A DNA stretch of 64,000 bases, taken from Tharpella sp964457755. GTDB taxonomy: Bacteria > Desulfobacterota > Anaeroferrophillalia > Anaeroferrophillales > Tharpellaceae. The stretch is from positions 1 to 64,000 of the forward strand of contig CAYWGC010000006.1 of NCBI GenBank assembly GCA_964457755.1. The letters are read 5' to 3'. Shown here piece after piece: positions 8,071 through 17,300 of this stretch. A program made the position numbers and the translations under genes. The notes beneath the pieces are model-generated. The model saw only the letters and a program-made list of their open reading frames with translations. It was not told the DNA's origin and ran no database searches. The stretch's first letter is position 1. Each line of letters begins with the position of its first letter.

Positions 8071-10130
8071 TCAATCTCAATCGGAGTTAATGCTCTTGAG
8101 CGGTTATGGTTCTGCAGGCCCATTAACAACTGGTAATATTGAGGCTCGATTTCGGTTTTTTTCAAGGCGAAAATCCTTTCGATGAGGAGTTTGTCGGGTT
8201 CGTTCTGCTTGAATTTTATGCTCTGGGAGAAGATCTCATTGTCGATCTCGGTCTTGTCCGGCAATAATAATTTTTTTGGTGGCTTACTGAAGCTTAAATG
8301 TTCTCTGACAATTGTCGTATAGGTGTAACCGAGTTTAAGCGGGTAGCGCCGTTTAACCAGATTGGCTTTGCTCAAGATCCAGCGGTCGAGTAAACCCGGT
8401 TTTTCCATTAAAGCCAAAGCTTGAAACCGTCTGTCCGGAGGATTTTTTTGCCCAGTACTAAGGTTTAGAGAAAATAAGCCTGTAACTGAAAATTTTCCAG
8501 AAAAAGTAAAATTCTCCCTGCGATCAGCTGGATCGGACCATTTTATGGTGTTAAGTTCAAGGCCGCTATATTGACTTAAAAAAAGTCTTTTAAGGAAGTT
8601 TTCCTGCTCCTTGGGGCTCTGGTTCATCATGATTGAGCGCATCAAGGTGTCGTTAAAACCGGTACAGCTTACCGTTAAAGTTCCCCTGAGCATCCCCTCA
8701 AAAGAGAGTTTGTCGGCAATATCGATAATGAAGCTGTTCTCTTGCGGAGGTACCGGAGGCGTCAGGTTGAGGTCGCCGTTTTGCGAGTCGGCAATCAGAT
8801 ATGAGCACTCTCTCTCATAGTCAGGCAGAAACTGACGGCTGGTTTCAGAGGTCGGGTCAAGAAAATGCAGGGCTTTGCCGTGATCATCAAGAACTGCGAC
8901 AATGGCATGATTGAAATAGGGCAGAGGGATCTCCTGATCAAGTTTATCGCCGAGACGAATCAGTACCGGCGCCGCGTTAAAACCTGCCAGGCGCAGCATA
9001 GTGACTAAGAGAGCGGCCTTATCACGGCAGACACCATGGCGACGGGCAAAGGTGAGATTGACATCATGGGGCTCAAAGCCGGGCCTTTCACTCTCGCCGC
9101 TGACCCCAAGGTAGCGGATCTCCCGGGCGACATAGTAGAAGAGAGCGGCCATTTTCTCAGTCTTACTTTTCCCTTCAATCAGTTCAGCCACCTTTTTTTT
9201 AAGATCCTCTCCGGGAGCCAGTTTTTTGGCCGCCAGGGTGTCATACCAGGCGGCAATCGCAGGCCAGTCGGGAATGGTCGAGAAGAGCAGTCGCATCGCC
9301 ACCCGGCGAAACGACGGCATCTCGGGCTCGGGAACAATCTGGGGAACTTTGTTAAAGGTCCACGACCTGATGGTTTGCGGACTTTTTCCCGGCAGCCGGC
9401 TTTCACGGTAAGTGACGCATCCCTCAATCTCATCCTTGACCAGCCACTTGAGTGGGCTTGGGGCCGGAGTCGTTATTGTGAAGATATAGGAGCGGATAGG
9501 GATATCATATTGACCTAAAACCGAACCATAAATCTGGTCGGTAATGATCGGTTTAAATTGGCGTCGATTGAGGTGGTAGTGGATGGTGTCACCCACCTCA
9601 AGCCCTGGCAAAAAGACCTTAACAACTTTTTGCAGAGGGTTATAGATATTGCTGCGGCTGTTGCCGGCCGCCGCCTCTTCGTGGCTATGGGCCGCAATAT
9701 CAACGTTGCGGTTTGTGCCGCTGCGGATAATCTCACAACGTTCAATTTTCAGCTTGCCATAGGCTTTGTTGACGTGAAAACTCAAAACCTCGTGATTACG
9801 TTTGCCTTCTTCGTCAAGTATGGTAATGTAGACGTCATCCTGACTTGTCCTGGAACCGTTACCATTAAATTCCAGATGTTCAATCTCTTGGGCCAGAACC
9901 GCGTGCGCATAAGGATAAGTTGTGCGATTGATCTCTTTGAGAAAAAGCGGGGTCGAGACTTCGTGTGACCCACTCTGAGACCCATTGGTTTCTGGAACGG
10001 CCAGATCTCCGGCCCAACCCTGAATCGGGAATATGAGGGCCAGGAGGGTAAACAGAAAGAGCAATGATCGCTGGCCGGCTCTGCTTTTATTTAATCGCGG
10101 AGTGTTGAAAAGCTTAATTTTATTTGACAT
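8064..10130 (-). CDS. Exported DUF3857 protein with intact transglutaminase-like domain
   Basis: A 688-residue protein with a signal peptide (hydrophobic core about 22-38, likely cut after GWA). The DUF3857 domain covers about 60-250 and the transglutaminase-like domain about 310-430, followed by a C-terminal beta region. The Cys-His-Asp triad appears complete: GVCRDKAALL (C368), YFNHAIVAV (H408) and FLDPTSE (D425). Proteins of this architecture occur in many Gram-negative bacteria and are mostly uncharacterised. It is transcribed first in a two-gene unit with a catalytically degraded paralogue, an active/inactive pair. No strong ribosome binding site is seen before ATG 10130. Confidence 0.8.
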   Translation of the reverse strand: MSNKIKLFNTPRLNKSRAGQRSLLFLFTLLALIFPIQGWAGDLAVPETNGSQSGSHEVSTPLFLKEINRTTYPYAHAVLAQEIEHLEFNGNGSRTSQDDVYITILDEEGKRNHEVLSFHVNKAYGKLKIERCEIIRSGTNRNVDIAAHSHEEAAAGNSRSNIYNPLQKVVKVFLPGLEVGDTIHYHLNRRQFKPIITDQIYGSVLGQYDIPIRSYIFTITTPAPSPLKWLVKDEIEGCVTYRESRLPGKSPQTIRSWTFNKVPQIVPEPEMPSFRRVAMRLLFSTIPDWPAIAAWYDTLAAKKLAPGEDLKKKVAELIEGKSKTEKMAALFYYVAREIRYLGVSGESERPGFEPHDVNLTFARRHGVCRDKAALLVTMLRLAGFNAAPVLIRLGDKLDQEIPLPYFNHAIVAVLDDHGKALHFLDPTSETSRQFLPDYERECSYLIADSQNGDLNLTPPVPPQENSFIIDIADKLSFEGMLRGTLTVSCTGFNDTLMRSIMMNQSPKEQENFLKRLFLSQYSGLELNTIKWSDPADRRENFTFSGKFSVTGLFSLNLSTGQKNPPDRRFQALALMEKPGLLDRWILSKANLVKRRYPLKLGYTYTTIVREHLSFSKPPKKLLLPDKTEIDNEIFSQSIKFKQNEPDKLLIERIFALKKTEIEPQYYQLLMGLQNHNRSRALTPIEIEW

Positions 10131-10270
10131 ATTTATTTTTGGGTAGTGTTAAGGTCAGCAAGATTGAAGGTTTGTGAAATTATTGTACCATAAACTTTTT
10201 TCACTGCTAAGATCAATCAAAAAAAGTGTAAGTAAATTTCCAGCCCGCTCAATTTATAAGGAGGAAAATC

Positions 10271-10615
10271 ATGTCGGAGAAAAATCACCTCTACATCTTG
10301 TGGACCAATGCTGATCCCCTGACCGCCGAAAAAATGGTTTTTATGTACGGCGTCAATGCCCGTCTGCGCAACTGGTGGGATGAGGTTACGGTTATCATCT
10401 GGGGGGCTCCAGCCAGACTGGTTGCGGAAAATGGCGATCTTCAGAAAAAAATTGCTGAAGCCCTGGAGGCCGGAGTTAACTTGTCGGCCTGTAAAGCTTG
10501 TGCCGATCAGCTCGGGGCGACGGATAAGCTTTTAGAGTTGGGGGTCGAGGTGAAGTTCTGGGGAGAGCCTTTGACCGAACTTCTGAAAAGTGACGCCAAG
10601 ATTTTGACCGTCTAG
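10271..10615 (+). CDS. DsrE/DsrF-like family protein
   Basis: A 114-residue cytosolic protein of the DsrE/F/H fold. Conserved features are the N-terminal beta strand LYILWTNAD, a central VIIWGAPARLV strand, and a cysteine pair in SACKACADQLG (around residues 77-80), the position of the sulfur-relay cysteine in related proteins. Relatives act in sulfur transfer or as small redox or peroxiredoxin-like proteins. It stands alone here, with no dsrF/dsrH or sulfite reductase genes nearby, so a dissimilatory role is not supported. A strong ribosome binding site (AAGGAGG) precedes ATG 10271. Confidence 0.82.
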   Translation: MSEKNHLYILWTNADPLTAEKMVFMYGVNARLRNWWDEVTVIIWGAPARLVAENGDLQKKIAEALEAGVNLSACKACADQLGATDKLLELGVEVKFWGEPLTELLKSDAKILTV

Positions 10616-10994
10616 ACAGCTCTATTTGCAGAGCCGTTTATTTTTCTGATTTAGATTTTTGAGCAGGTATTTTTAGCCATCTATCTAGTGGTGTTTTCTC
10701 TCAACTCGCTTATGCTCTTTTTATCATTGCCTTTTTAGACTTATCCAGAAAACTGTACACAGCTTATTCACAGCAGGTGTGGATAAGCGGGAAATCTTCT
10801 TTCATTCTTGATAGATAGCGAGCAGTCCCCGGCTAAGTATATGACATCATTGATTGTTTTTTCATTGTGAGATTTGTAATTATGCGATTGACTTTAAGAT
10901 TTCTTAATAATTACAGTTAATTAGAGGCCTGATTCAGTGAGTTGTCAACAGGTTTTAAGACCTTTTTGGGAGCCCTTCGAAAGATTTTATATTC
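10616..10994. other. Intergenic region with DnaA-box cluster and AT-rich tract
   Basis: No gene is seen in these 379 bases. They contain a weak hairpin followed by T-rich sequence near 10619-10645, three DnaA-box-like 9-mers at 10741-10786, and a long AT-rich stretch from about 10850 to 10925. The flanking genes (dsrE and an M48 protease) are convergent, so promoters are not expected here, which makes the boxes more noticeable. Confidence 0.55.
10741..10786. promoter_or_regulatory. DnaA-box cluster
   Basis: TTATTCACA at 10764-10772 and TTATCCACA (minus strand, 10778-10786) are perfect matches to the TTATNCACA DnaA box. TTATCCAGA at 10741-10749 differs at one position. They are closely spaced and followed by AT-rich DNA, as in an origin or a DnaA-titration site. 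No dnaA, dnaN or parAB is in the window, so function is open. Confidence 0.5.
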
Positions 10995-12239
10995 CTACTT
11001 TTTTACTCTATTTTCTCTTAATGCGTTAACCCTTTCGAGGAGAGGGGGATGGCTGTAGTGGAGAACGACATAGAGCGGGTGCGGGGTCAGATTGGCGAGG
11101 TTGTCGCGGCCTATTTTTTTTAAGGCGCTGATCATCGTTTCCGGCTCACCGGTGGTCTGGGCGGCAAAAGCATCAGCTTGAAATTCATGGCGCCGGGAGA
11201 GGGCCTGGAAAAGCGGGTTTAAGAGCATCTCTACCGGGGTAAAAAGCAGGCTGAAAAAGATGAGGCCGGCGGCGATTGAAGAGTGTTCCATGAAAAAGGC
11301 CTGGTAGAGGGCCGGTTGTTTGATAAACCAGCCCATCAGGAAAAAGATAATCGCCTGGTGGGTGATGGCAATCGTAGTCATGGTCAGGATATGCCGCTTT
11401 TTGTAGTGGCCGATCTCATGGGCCAGGACGGCGATCAGTTCTGCGCTTGAGTGTTGCTTAATCAAGGTGTCGTAGAAGGCTATACGGCGCTGTTTCCCGA
11501 AACCGGTAAAAAAGGCATTGCCTTTGCCGGAACGTTTGGAGCCGTCGACAACATAGACCTTCTCCAGCGGGAAATCGACCGTTTTGCCATATTTAAGCAG
11601 ATTATCTTTCAGTTCACCTTCCGGCAGAGGGGTAAATTTATTAAAGAGGGGCATTATCCAGGTTGGTGCGATAAGCTGGATTGCGAGAGTAAAAATTGCG
11701 GTTACAAGCCAGGCATAGAACCAGGCCAGATCACCGGAGCTCTGAAAAAACCAGATTATCCCGGCGATCAGCGGGGTGCCGAGGATAAGGGCTAAAAACA
11801 GCGCTTTGACCCGATCTGTCACAAAGGTTTTCCAGTCGGTCCGGTTAAAACCGAAGCGCTCTTCTATAACAAAGGTGCTGTAGAGAGAAAAAGGCAAGCT
11901 TAAAAGGGTTCGCCCCAACATGAGCAGGCCGATGAAAAGCAGTCCTGAAAGCAGAAAATTATCGGTTTTCGCCCGGCACCATTGGTCAACAAAGTTAAAA
12001 CCGCCGGCAAACCAGAAACCTAAGGTTACCAGTAGAGAGATAATCCCGCCAAACTGTTCGAGCATGGTATTGGCATAGAGATAGTCCCGGTTTTTAGCGT
12101 AGCTCTTTTTATCAACCAGATCGGAAAATTCAGCTGGAGGATTTGTTGTTTGATTTTTCAGGTTGAAAAGGTCGGCAAGCAACCCCAAAAAATAGTCGCC
12201 CAAAAGGGCGATCAAGATGAAAACAGCGTATTTATTCAT
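10995..12239 (-). CDS. M48 family zinc metallopeptidase (Ste24/CAAX prenyl protease 1-like)
   Basis: A 414-residue integral membrane protease with about six or seven predicted transmembrane segments. The zinc site is HEIGH at residues 274-278, and the third ligand is the Glu of HEFQADAFA near 352. Length and the long N-terminal membrane region match Ste24/CAAX prenyl protease 1 rather than the shorter HtpX. Bacterial members probably act in membrane protein quality control, since prenylated substrates are not known in bacteria. The gene is monocistronic and convergent with dsrE. ATG 12239 is the only sensible start. Confidence 0.88.
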   Translation of the reverse strand: MNKYAVFILIALLGDYFLGLLADLFNLKNQTTNPPAEFSDLVDKKSYAKNRDYLYANTMLEQFGGIISLLVTLGFWFAGGFNFVDQWCRAKTDNFLLSGLLFIGLLMLGRTLLSLPFSLYSTFVIEERFGFNRTDWKTFVTDRVKALFLALILGTPLIAGIIWFFQSSGDLAWFYAWLVTAIFTLAIQLIAPTWIMPLFNKFTPLPEGELKDNLLKYGKTVDFPLEKVYVVDGSKRSGKGNAFFTGFGKQRRIAFYDTLIKQHSSAELIAVLAHEIGHYKKRHILTMTTIAITHQAIIFFLMGWFIKQPALYQAFFMEHSSIAAGLIFFSLLFTPVEMLLNPLFQALSRRHEFQADAFAAQTTGEPETMISALKKIGRDNLANLTPHPLYVVLHYSHPPLLERVNALRENRVKK

Positions 12240-12305
12240 TTTCGTTATGTACGATGACTGTAAGTGAATGTCAATGAAATATGAGTTTTATACAAGGATT
12301 GAAAA

Positions 12306-12656
12306 ATGAAGATCTGTCGCATATACACTGGTAGTAAAGCTGAAAGCCATTTTGCTGAGGTTGAGGTTCAGCTTCATGACGCCGGGGCAATTGGTTTGCT
12401 TTCGCAGTTGGAGCCAGCCAGCGGTATAATCTTTCGTGAAACAGAGGAAGATTATGATTATGACTGGCATAATGCCCCACGGCGTCAATATCTGATTATT
12501 CTTGCAGGCCGGGTTGATATTACGGTCTCAGATGGTGAATGTCGGCGTTTTGGCGCTGGAGATGTGGTTCTGCTGGAGGATGTTAGTGGCAAAGGTCACT
12601 ACAGCCGAGCTGTTAACGGTGAACGTCGACAGTCAATTTTTGTCACCCTTAATTAA
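12306..12656 (+). CDS. Cupin-domain protein
   Basis: A 116-residue small beta-barrel protein. The cupin pattern is seen in HNAPRRQYLIILAGRVDITV (about 55-75) and in FGAGDVVLLEDVSGKGHYSR (about 82-101), giving possible metal ligands in the two motifs. No second domain is present. Function is unknown; relatives are annotated only as cupin proteins. It begins 9 nt behind AAGGA and ends 26 nt before the ABC ATPase gene, so it may be cotranscribed with the exporter. Confidence 0.68.
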   Translation: MKICRIYTGSKAESHFAEVEVQLHDAGAIGLLSQLEPASGIIFRETEEDYDYDWHNAPRRQYLIILAGRVDITVSDGECRRFGAGDVVLLEDVSGKGHYSRAVNGERRQSIFVTLN

Positions 12657-12682
12657 CTTAGCAGTCTACTCAGAGAGAGATA

Positions 12683-13399
12683 ATGACTGAAGCTCCAGAG
12701 ATAGTTTTTGCCGTTTCAGGCTTAAGCAAGACCTACACTATGGGCGAGGTTCGGGTTGAAGCTCTGGCCGGGGTCGAACTTGAGTTGAGAGCCGGTGAAC
12801 TGGTGGTTTTGCTGGGGCCTTCCGGCAGTGGTAAATCGACTCTGCTCAATATCCTCGGTGGTCTCGATACTCCGAGCGCCGGATCTTTCTCCTATCGGGG
12901 GCGCGATCTGACCTCGGCAACCGATCGGGAGTTGACCGATTTTCGCCGCGACCATGTCGGCTTTGTTTTCCAGTTTTATAATCTGATTCCGAGCCTGACC
13001 GCCCGCGAAAACGTGGCTGCGGTAACCGAGATTGCCAAAGCGCCGATGACCCCGGAAGAGGCTTTGGCCCTGGTTGGTCTGCAGGAACGTTTAGATCATT
13101 TTCCGGCGCAACTTTCCGGTGGTGAACAGCAGCGGGTGGCGATCGCCCGGGCGATCGCCAAAAACCCGGCCGTACTCCTCTGTGACGAGCCCACTGGGGC
13201 CCTCGATTCAAAGACCGGCAGCGTTGTTCTCGCCGCTTTGGAGAAAATTAATCGCGAGCTCGGCACCACCACCATCCTGATTACTCACAACGCTGTAATC
13301 GCAGCCCTGGCCGATCGCGTCATTAAACTGGCTGACGGCCGTATCGTCGGGATTGAACGTCCGGCTCAGCGCCTTACCGCATTCGATTTGCAATGGTGA
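12683..13399 (+). CDS. ABC transporter ATP-binding protein (LolD/MacB family)
   Basis: A 238-residue cytosolic ATPase that drives an FtsX-type exporter. Walker A is GPSGSGKST (about 45-53), the signature is LSGGEQQRVAIARA (about 142-155), and Walker B with the D-loop is LLCDEPTGALD (about 165-175). It belongs to the MacB/LolD/HrtA branch working by mechanotransmission. The permease (13578) and a periplasmic adaptor (16101) follow, giving a MacAB-like arrangement with the ATPase as a separate protein. No TolC-type gene lies directly beside it. The substrate is unknown. Confidence 0.92.
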   Translation: MTEAPEIVFAVSGLSKTYTMGEVRVEALAGVELELRAGELVVLLGPSGSGKSTLLNILGGLDTPSAGSFSYRGRDLTSATDRELTDFRRDHVGFVFQFYNLIPSLTARENVAAVTEIAKAPMTPEEALALVGLQERLDHFPAQLSGGEQQRVAIARAIAKNPAVLLCDEPTGALDSKTGSVVLAALEKINRELGTTTILITHNAVIAALADRVIKLADGRIVGIERPAQRLTAFDLQW

Positions 13400-13408
13400 A
13401 AAAGCTCT

Positions 13409-13551
13409 AGGAGGCTGTCCGAGAATGCCCTTTTTCCCCAGCTCAGCGTTATTTTTTGAAAATAATGCTCGAAATACTAAGTGTATATCTGTGCTTATTT
13501 TCAAAAAATGCCTCGATCTGAGAAAAAATTTCTATTCTCGGACAGCCTCCT
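13409..13551. repeat. Palindromic intergenic element with 18-bp perfect inverted ends
   Basis: AGGAGGCTGTCCGAGAAT at 13409-13426 is the exact reverse complement of 13534-13551. Inside, TTTTTTGAAAATAA and TTATTTTCAAAAAA form a second pair, so the whole 143-bp element folds on itself. No coding capacity is seen. It resembles a MITE or long palindromic repeat and lies between the ATPase and permease genes of one operon. Confidence 0.8.
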
Positions 13552-13577
13552 AACATAGCTTAAAATCAAAGGTTTAT

Positions 13578-15941
13578 ATGAGATCTCTTGATCTTAAACG
13601 GTGGCGCGATTTCTGGAAGATGCGGGGCCAGGTTCTGGCCATCGCTCTGGTTATTGCCGCCGGCGTTGCGATCTATGTGATGTCTCTGGCGACCCTTGAT
13701 TCCCTGACCCTCACCCGTAAAACCTACTATTGTGATTACCGTTTTGCCGATATCTTTGCCAGTTTGAAAAGGGCGCCGTTAGCTCTTGAATCACGCCTTC
13801 GGAGAATTGCCGGGGTTGAACGTTTGCGGACCCGGGTGGTAGCCGCCGCGAATCTGTCTGTACCCGGATTTAATGAACCGATCAGTGGTCACCTTATCTC
13901 CACACCATTGCCGGGGACCGATTCTCTTAACCGTCTCTATCTGCGTCGGGGTCGTCTCGTCGATTCGGATCGTGATGATGAGGTCGTGGTCTGCGAAGCT
14001 TTCGCTAAAGCCCACGCCTTGAAACTTGGTGATACCCTGGTCGCGACTATCAATGGCCGTCGTAAAAGTTTGCGCATAGTCGGGGTCGCCCTGGCCCCGG
14101 AGTTTATCTATCAACTGCAGCCCGGTTCTCTGTTTCCCGATTTTAAACGTTATGGAATTTTGTGGATGGGGCGTCAGGGTCTGGCTAATGCCTACGATAT
14201 GGATGGCGCCTTTAACGATATTGTCATAAAATTGAGCAAAGGTGTCCGCTCCGAAAGTGTTATTGATGCTCTTGACCGAATCCTGAAACCCTATGGCGGA
14301 CTCGGAGCCTATGGTCGTCAAGAGCAGGTTTCACATCGCTATCTTTCCGAAGAGTTTCGTCAGCTTAAGCAGATGGCGACGATCTATCCTGCCATCTTTT
14401 TAGGGATTGCCGCCTTTCTTTTACAGGTCGTAATTTCGCGTCTGATCGCAACCGAAAGAGAACAGATCGCTATTTTAAAAGCCTTCGGTTATTATAACCG
14501 GACAATCGCTTTGCACTATTTCAAACTCGTGGCGATGATAGTTGGGCTCGGGGCTTTTGGGGGAGTTCTGGCGGGACTCTGGCTCGGTCGGAATATGAGT
14601 GAGCTCTACATGGATTACTACCGTTTTCCCTTTCTGTTTTTTACTCTTAGTCCCCGAATTGTCCTGTTTGCGGTTGGTATAACCCTGGCGGCGGCCGTTC
14701 TGGCTACCGGTGGCGCCCTGTGGCGGGTGGCGAAACTGTCCCCGGCCGTCGCCATGCGGCCGGAAGCGCCGGCCAGTTATCGTCAGAGTTGGCCCGAGCG
14801 TTTCGGTTTGCAGAGGTTTTTTTCACAACCGACGCGGATGATTATCCGGCATCTCGGGCGTCGTCCTTTAAAAGCCGCCCTTTCGGTTATCGGGATTGCT
14901 GCAGCCTGTGCCATTCTTATGGTCGGCACCGTTTTTCAGGATGCGATCGACTATATTGTCGAGGTTCAATTCGGTCTTGCCCAACGTGAAGACCTGAGTG
15001 TGACTTTTGTTGAACCCAGCGCTTATCGGGCGCTCTTGTCTCTGCAACGACTTGACGGGATCGAGCACGGCGAACCTTTTCGTTCGGTCCCGGTACGCCT
15101 GCGTTTTCGCCAGCGTCACTATCTGACGGCGGTGGTGGGTATGCCGCAAGATAGCGTTCTGCATCGTCTTTTGGATGAGAATCTGCAACCATTGTCGCCA
15201 CCGCCAGCCGGCATTGTTCTGACCGACCAGCTTGGCCATATTTTAAAAATCAAGCCCGGTGATAGTTTGACGGTTGAAGTTCTGGAAGGGAAACGGCCCC
15301 AGTTACAAGTTCCGGTTGTTGCCCTGAGCAAAGAGTTTATTGGGGTATCGGCCTATATGGAGATTGGTGCTCTAAATCGCCTGATGCGCGAGGATAATCT
15401 GATCTCCGGCGCCTATCTTGCGGTCGATACGGCGCAACTGCCAAGCATCTACCGGGCTTTAAATGAGATGCCCCGGGTCGCTGGGACCGTGGCTCGGCGT
15501 CACGCCATAACCAGCTTTTATGAGACTATGGCCGAGCAGATGTTGATTTTTACCTTCTTTATCATCTTTTTTGCTGGAGTCATCGCCTTTGGTGTGGTTT
15601 ATAATAGTGCGCGCATAACCCTATCGGAGAGAGCCCGGGAACTGGCTAGTCTCCGGATTCTCGGATTTCGGCGTTTAGAAGTGGCCTATATTCTGTTGGG
15701 TGAGCTTGCCATCCTGACGCTGGTTGCCATTCCGGTTGGTTTTCTGTTAGGGTATGGTTTATGCGCCTATATTATCTACTATCTACAGACCGATCTCTAC
15801 CGGATCCCTCTGTTGGTTGAACCCGGCACCTATGCCTTTGCCGCGCTGGTCATTATCTTGTCGACGATTTTGTCGGCTGTCCTTGTGGGTTGGCGTATTT
15901 TTCGTCTCGATCTTATTGCAGTTTTAAAAATGAGGGAATGA
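13578..15941 (+). CDS. ABC transporter permease with two FtsX domains
   Basis: A 787-residue inner-membrane protein of the FtsX/MacB superfamily. It has an N-terminal helix (about 16-38), a periplasmic MacB-type domain, and a three-helix FtsX domain (about 270-390). The set is then repeated: a helix near 433-450, a second periplasmic domain, and a second FtsX domain (about 655-780). This duplicated ten-helix form is typical of LolCDE-like or DevC-like exporters that need one subunit for both halves. It works with the ATPase at 12683 and the adaptor at 16101. A 143-bp palindrome separates it from the ATPase gene, and another palindrome follows it. Confidence 0.9.
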   Translation: MRSLDLKRWRDFWKMRGQVLAIALVIAAGVAIYVMSLATLDSLTLTRKTYYCDYRFADIFASLKRAPLALESRLRRIAGVERLRTRVVAAANLSVPGFNEPISGHLISTPLPGTDSLNRLYLRRGRLVDSDRDDEVVVCEAFAKAHALKLGDTLVATINGRRKSLRIVGVALAPEFIYQLQPGSLFPDFKRYGILWMGRQGLANAYDMDGAFNDIVIKLSKGVRSESVIDALDRILKPYGGLGAYGRQEQVSHRYLSEEFRQLKQMATIYPAIFLGIAAFLLQVVISRLIATEREQIAILKAFGYYNRTIALHYFKLVAMIVGLGAFGGVLAGLWLGRNMSELYMDYYRFPFLFFTLSPRIVLFAVGITLAAAVLATGGALWRVAKLSPAVAMRPEAPASYRQSWPERFGLQRFFSQPTRMIIRHLGRRPLKAALSVIGIAAACAILMVGTVFQDAIDYIVEVQFGLAQREDLSVTFVEPSAYRALLSLQRLDGIEHGEPFRSVPVRLRFRQRHYLTAVVGMPQDSVLHRLLDENLQPLSPPPAGIVLTDQLGHILKIKPGDSLTVEVLEGKRPQLQVPVVALSKEFIGVSAYMEIGALNRLMREDNLISGAYLAVDTAQLPSIYRALNEMPRVAGTVARRHAITSFYETMAEQMLIFTFFIIFFAGVIAFGVVYNSARITLSERARELASLRILGFRRLEVAYILLGELAILTLVAIPVGFLLGYGLCAYIIYYLQTDLYRIPLLVEPGTYAFAALVIILSTILSAVLVGWRIFRLDLIAVLKMRE

Positions 15942-15948
15942 TGGCGTC

Positions 15949-16059
15949 GTAAAAAGTTCCGATCTTCTGCGTCGTAGTTATTTTTCAGACACTAGACATA
16001 CTGTCTGTATGGTCTCGCGCCTGAAAAATAACGACTCCTTGTATATCGAAATTTTTACT
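15949..16059. repeat. Second palindromic intergenic element
   Basis: The outer arms GTAAAAAGTTCCGATCT (15949-15965) and ATATCGAAATTTTTACT (16043-16059) are imperfect complements. The inner arms GTTATTTTTCAG and CTGAAAAATAAC are perfect, and the centre holds a further small palindrome (GACATACTGTCTGTATG). It starts just behind the permease stop and ends 41 nt before the adaptor start. It resembles the element at 13409-13551 in layout but not in sequence. Confidence 0.7.
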
Positions 16060-16100
16060 TAGCCACCTTAGATTTTTTTAGTATTCTGAAGGAGTAGACG

Positions 16101-17300
16101 TTGCGCTTACGAAATATTCTGCTGTTTTTATTGCTTGGCGGGGCGCTGGTACTGGCCCTCTATTACGGTTTTCGGCCGCAACCGGTTAAAGTCGATATGG
16201 CGGTTGCCGAGAGCGCTCCTTTGACCGTAATGATTGCCGAAGAGGGGCGCACCCGGGTGGTTGACCGCTATCTGATCTCGGCTCCGGTTGCAAGCATGAT
16301 GGCGCGTATAGATTTTGAGGTTGGTGATATTATAGATTCCGGTACGCCACTGGTTATATTAGAGCCGCTTGTCTCTGCCGCTCTTGATCCCCGCAGTCGG
16401 GCCCAGGCCCAGGCTCTCTTAAAGGCCGCTGATGCCACCTTGGAGGCGGCCCGGGAAGGGGTCAAAAAAGCACAGGCCGCACTCGATCTGATCCTTACTA
16501 AAGAGCAACGGGTCATAAATATTGTGGTGCAAAAGGGCTTGGCGCAGGAGCGTCTTGATGAGATCCAGAGTCTGGTTAAACAGAGCCGGGCCGCATTAAA
16601 GTCAGCTGAATTCATGGTTGAGGTGGCCCGCTATGAGCACCAGGCGGCGTTGGCGGCGCTCGATTATGCCGGGCCGTCGGCCGCCGATACGGGCGAAAAA
16701 TTTGTCCTTAAAGCTCCAGTCAGCGGGCGCGTCCTTAAAATTTTACGAAAGAGCGCCGGGGTGGTCAATGCCGGGCAAGCTCTTCTCGAAATCGGCGACC
16801 CGCAGACTCTTGAGGTCGAGGTCGACCTTCTGTCGGCCGACGCCGTGCGGGTGCAAGCCGGAATGAAAGTTCTTTTCTCCCGTTGGGGTGGCGCCAATGA
16901 ACTTACTGGTGTGGTCAAAAGGGTTGAACCGCACGGCTTTACCAAAATTTCGGCTCTGGGCGTTGAGGAACAGCGGGTCTGGGTGATTGTCGGTTTTAGC
17001 GAACCGCCAGAAAACTTAGAGCGGCTTGGCGACGGTTATCGCCTTGAAGCAAACTTTATTCTTTGGCATAATGATGCTGTTCTTAAAGTTCCGGGAAGTT
17101 CTCTTTTTCGGTTCAAAGATGAGTGGGCCCTCTTTGTTGTCGAAGAGGGTAGAGCCCGGCAGCGCTTGGTCAAGGTTGGTCGTCGGGGCGGCATTGATGT
17201 CGAAATTCTCTCTGGTCTTCAGGCCGGGGCAACGGTCATCAACCATCCCGGCGATACAGTTGTTGATGGTTGTCAGGTACGCCGGTTCAGTGATAAATAG
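16101..17300 (+). CDS. HlyD/MacA-like periplasmic adaptor subunit
   Basis: A 399-residue membrane-fusion protein with one N-terminal anchor helix (about 5-23). A biotinyl-lipoyl-like half-motif (about 55-90) is split by an alpha-helical hairpin (about 95-185) and completed near 200-230, followed by beta-barrel and membrane-proximal domains. It would bridge the ABC permease to an outer-membrane channel. The start is TTG, 6 nt behind AAGGAG; no better in-frame start exists. It is the last gene of the cupin-ATPase-permease-adaptor group. The stop codon lies within a perfect hairpin at 17294-17322. Confidence 0.88.
   Translation: MRLRNILLFLLLGGALVLALYYGFRPQPVKVDMAVAESAPLTVMIAEEGRTRVVDRYLISAPVASMMARIDFEVGDIIDSGTPLVILEPLVSAALDPRSRAQAQALLKAADATLEAAREGVKKAQAALDLILTKEQRVINIVVQKGLAQERLDEIQSLVKQSRAALKSAEFMVEVARYEHQAALAALDYAGPSAADTGEKFVLKAPVSGRVLKILRKSAGVVNAGQALLEIGDPQTLEVEVDLLSADAVRVQAGMKVLFSRWGGANELTGVVKRVEPHGFTKISALGVEEQRVWVIVGFSEPPENLERLGDGYRLEANFILWHNDAVLKVPGSSLFRFKDEWALFVVEEGRARQRLVKVGRRGGIDVEILSGLQAGATVINHPGDTVVDGCQVRRFSDK

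Noticed and set aside
9036..9518. 160-codon plus-strand ORF inside the DUF3857 gene
   Set aside because: It is antisense to the intact transglutaminase-like domain with its catalytic triad; a shadow frame.
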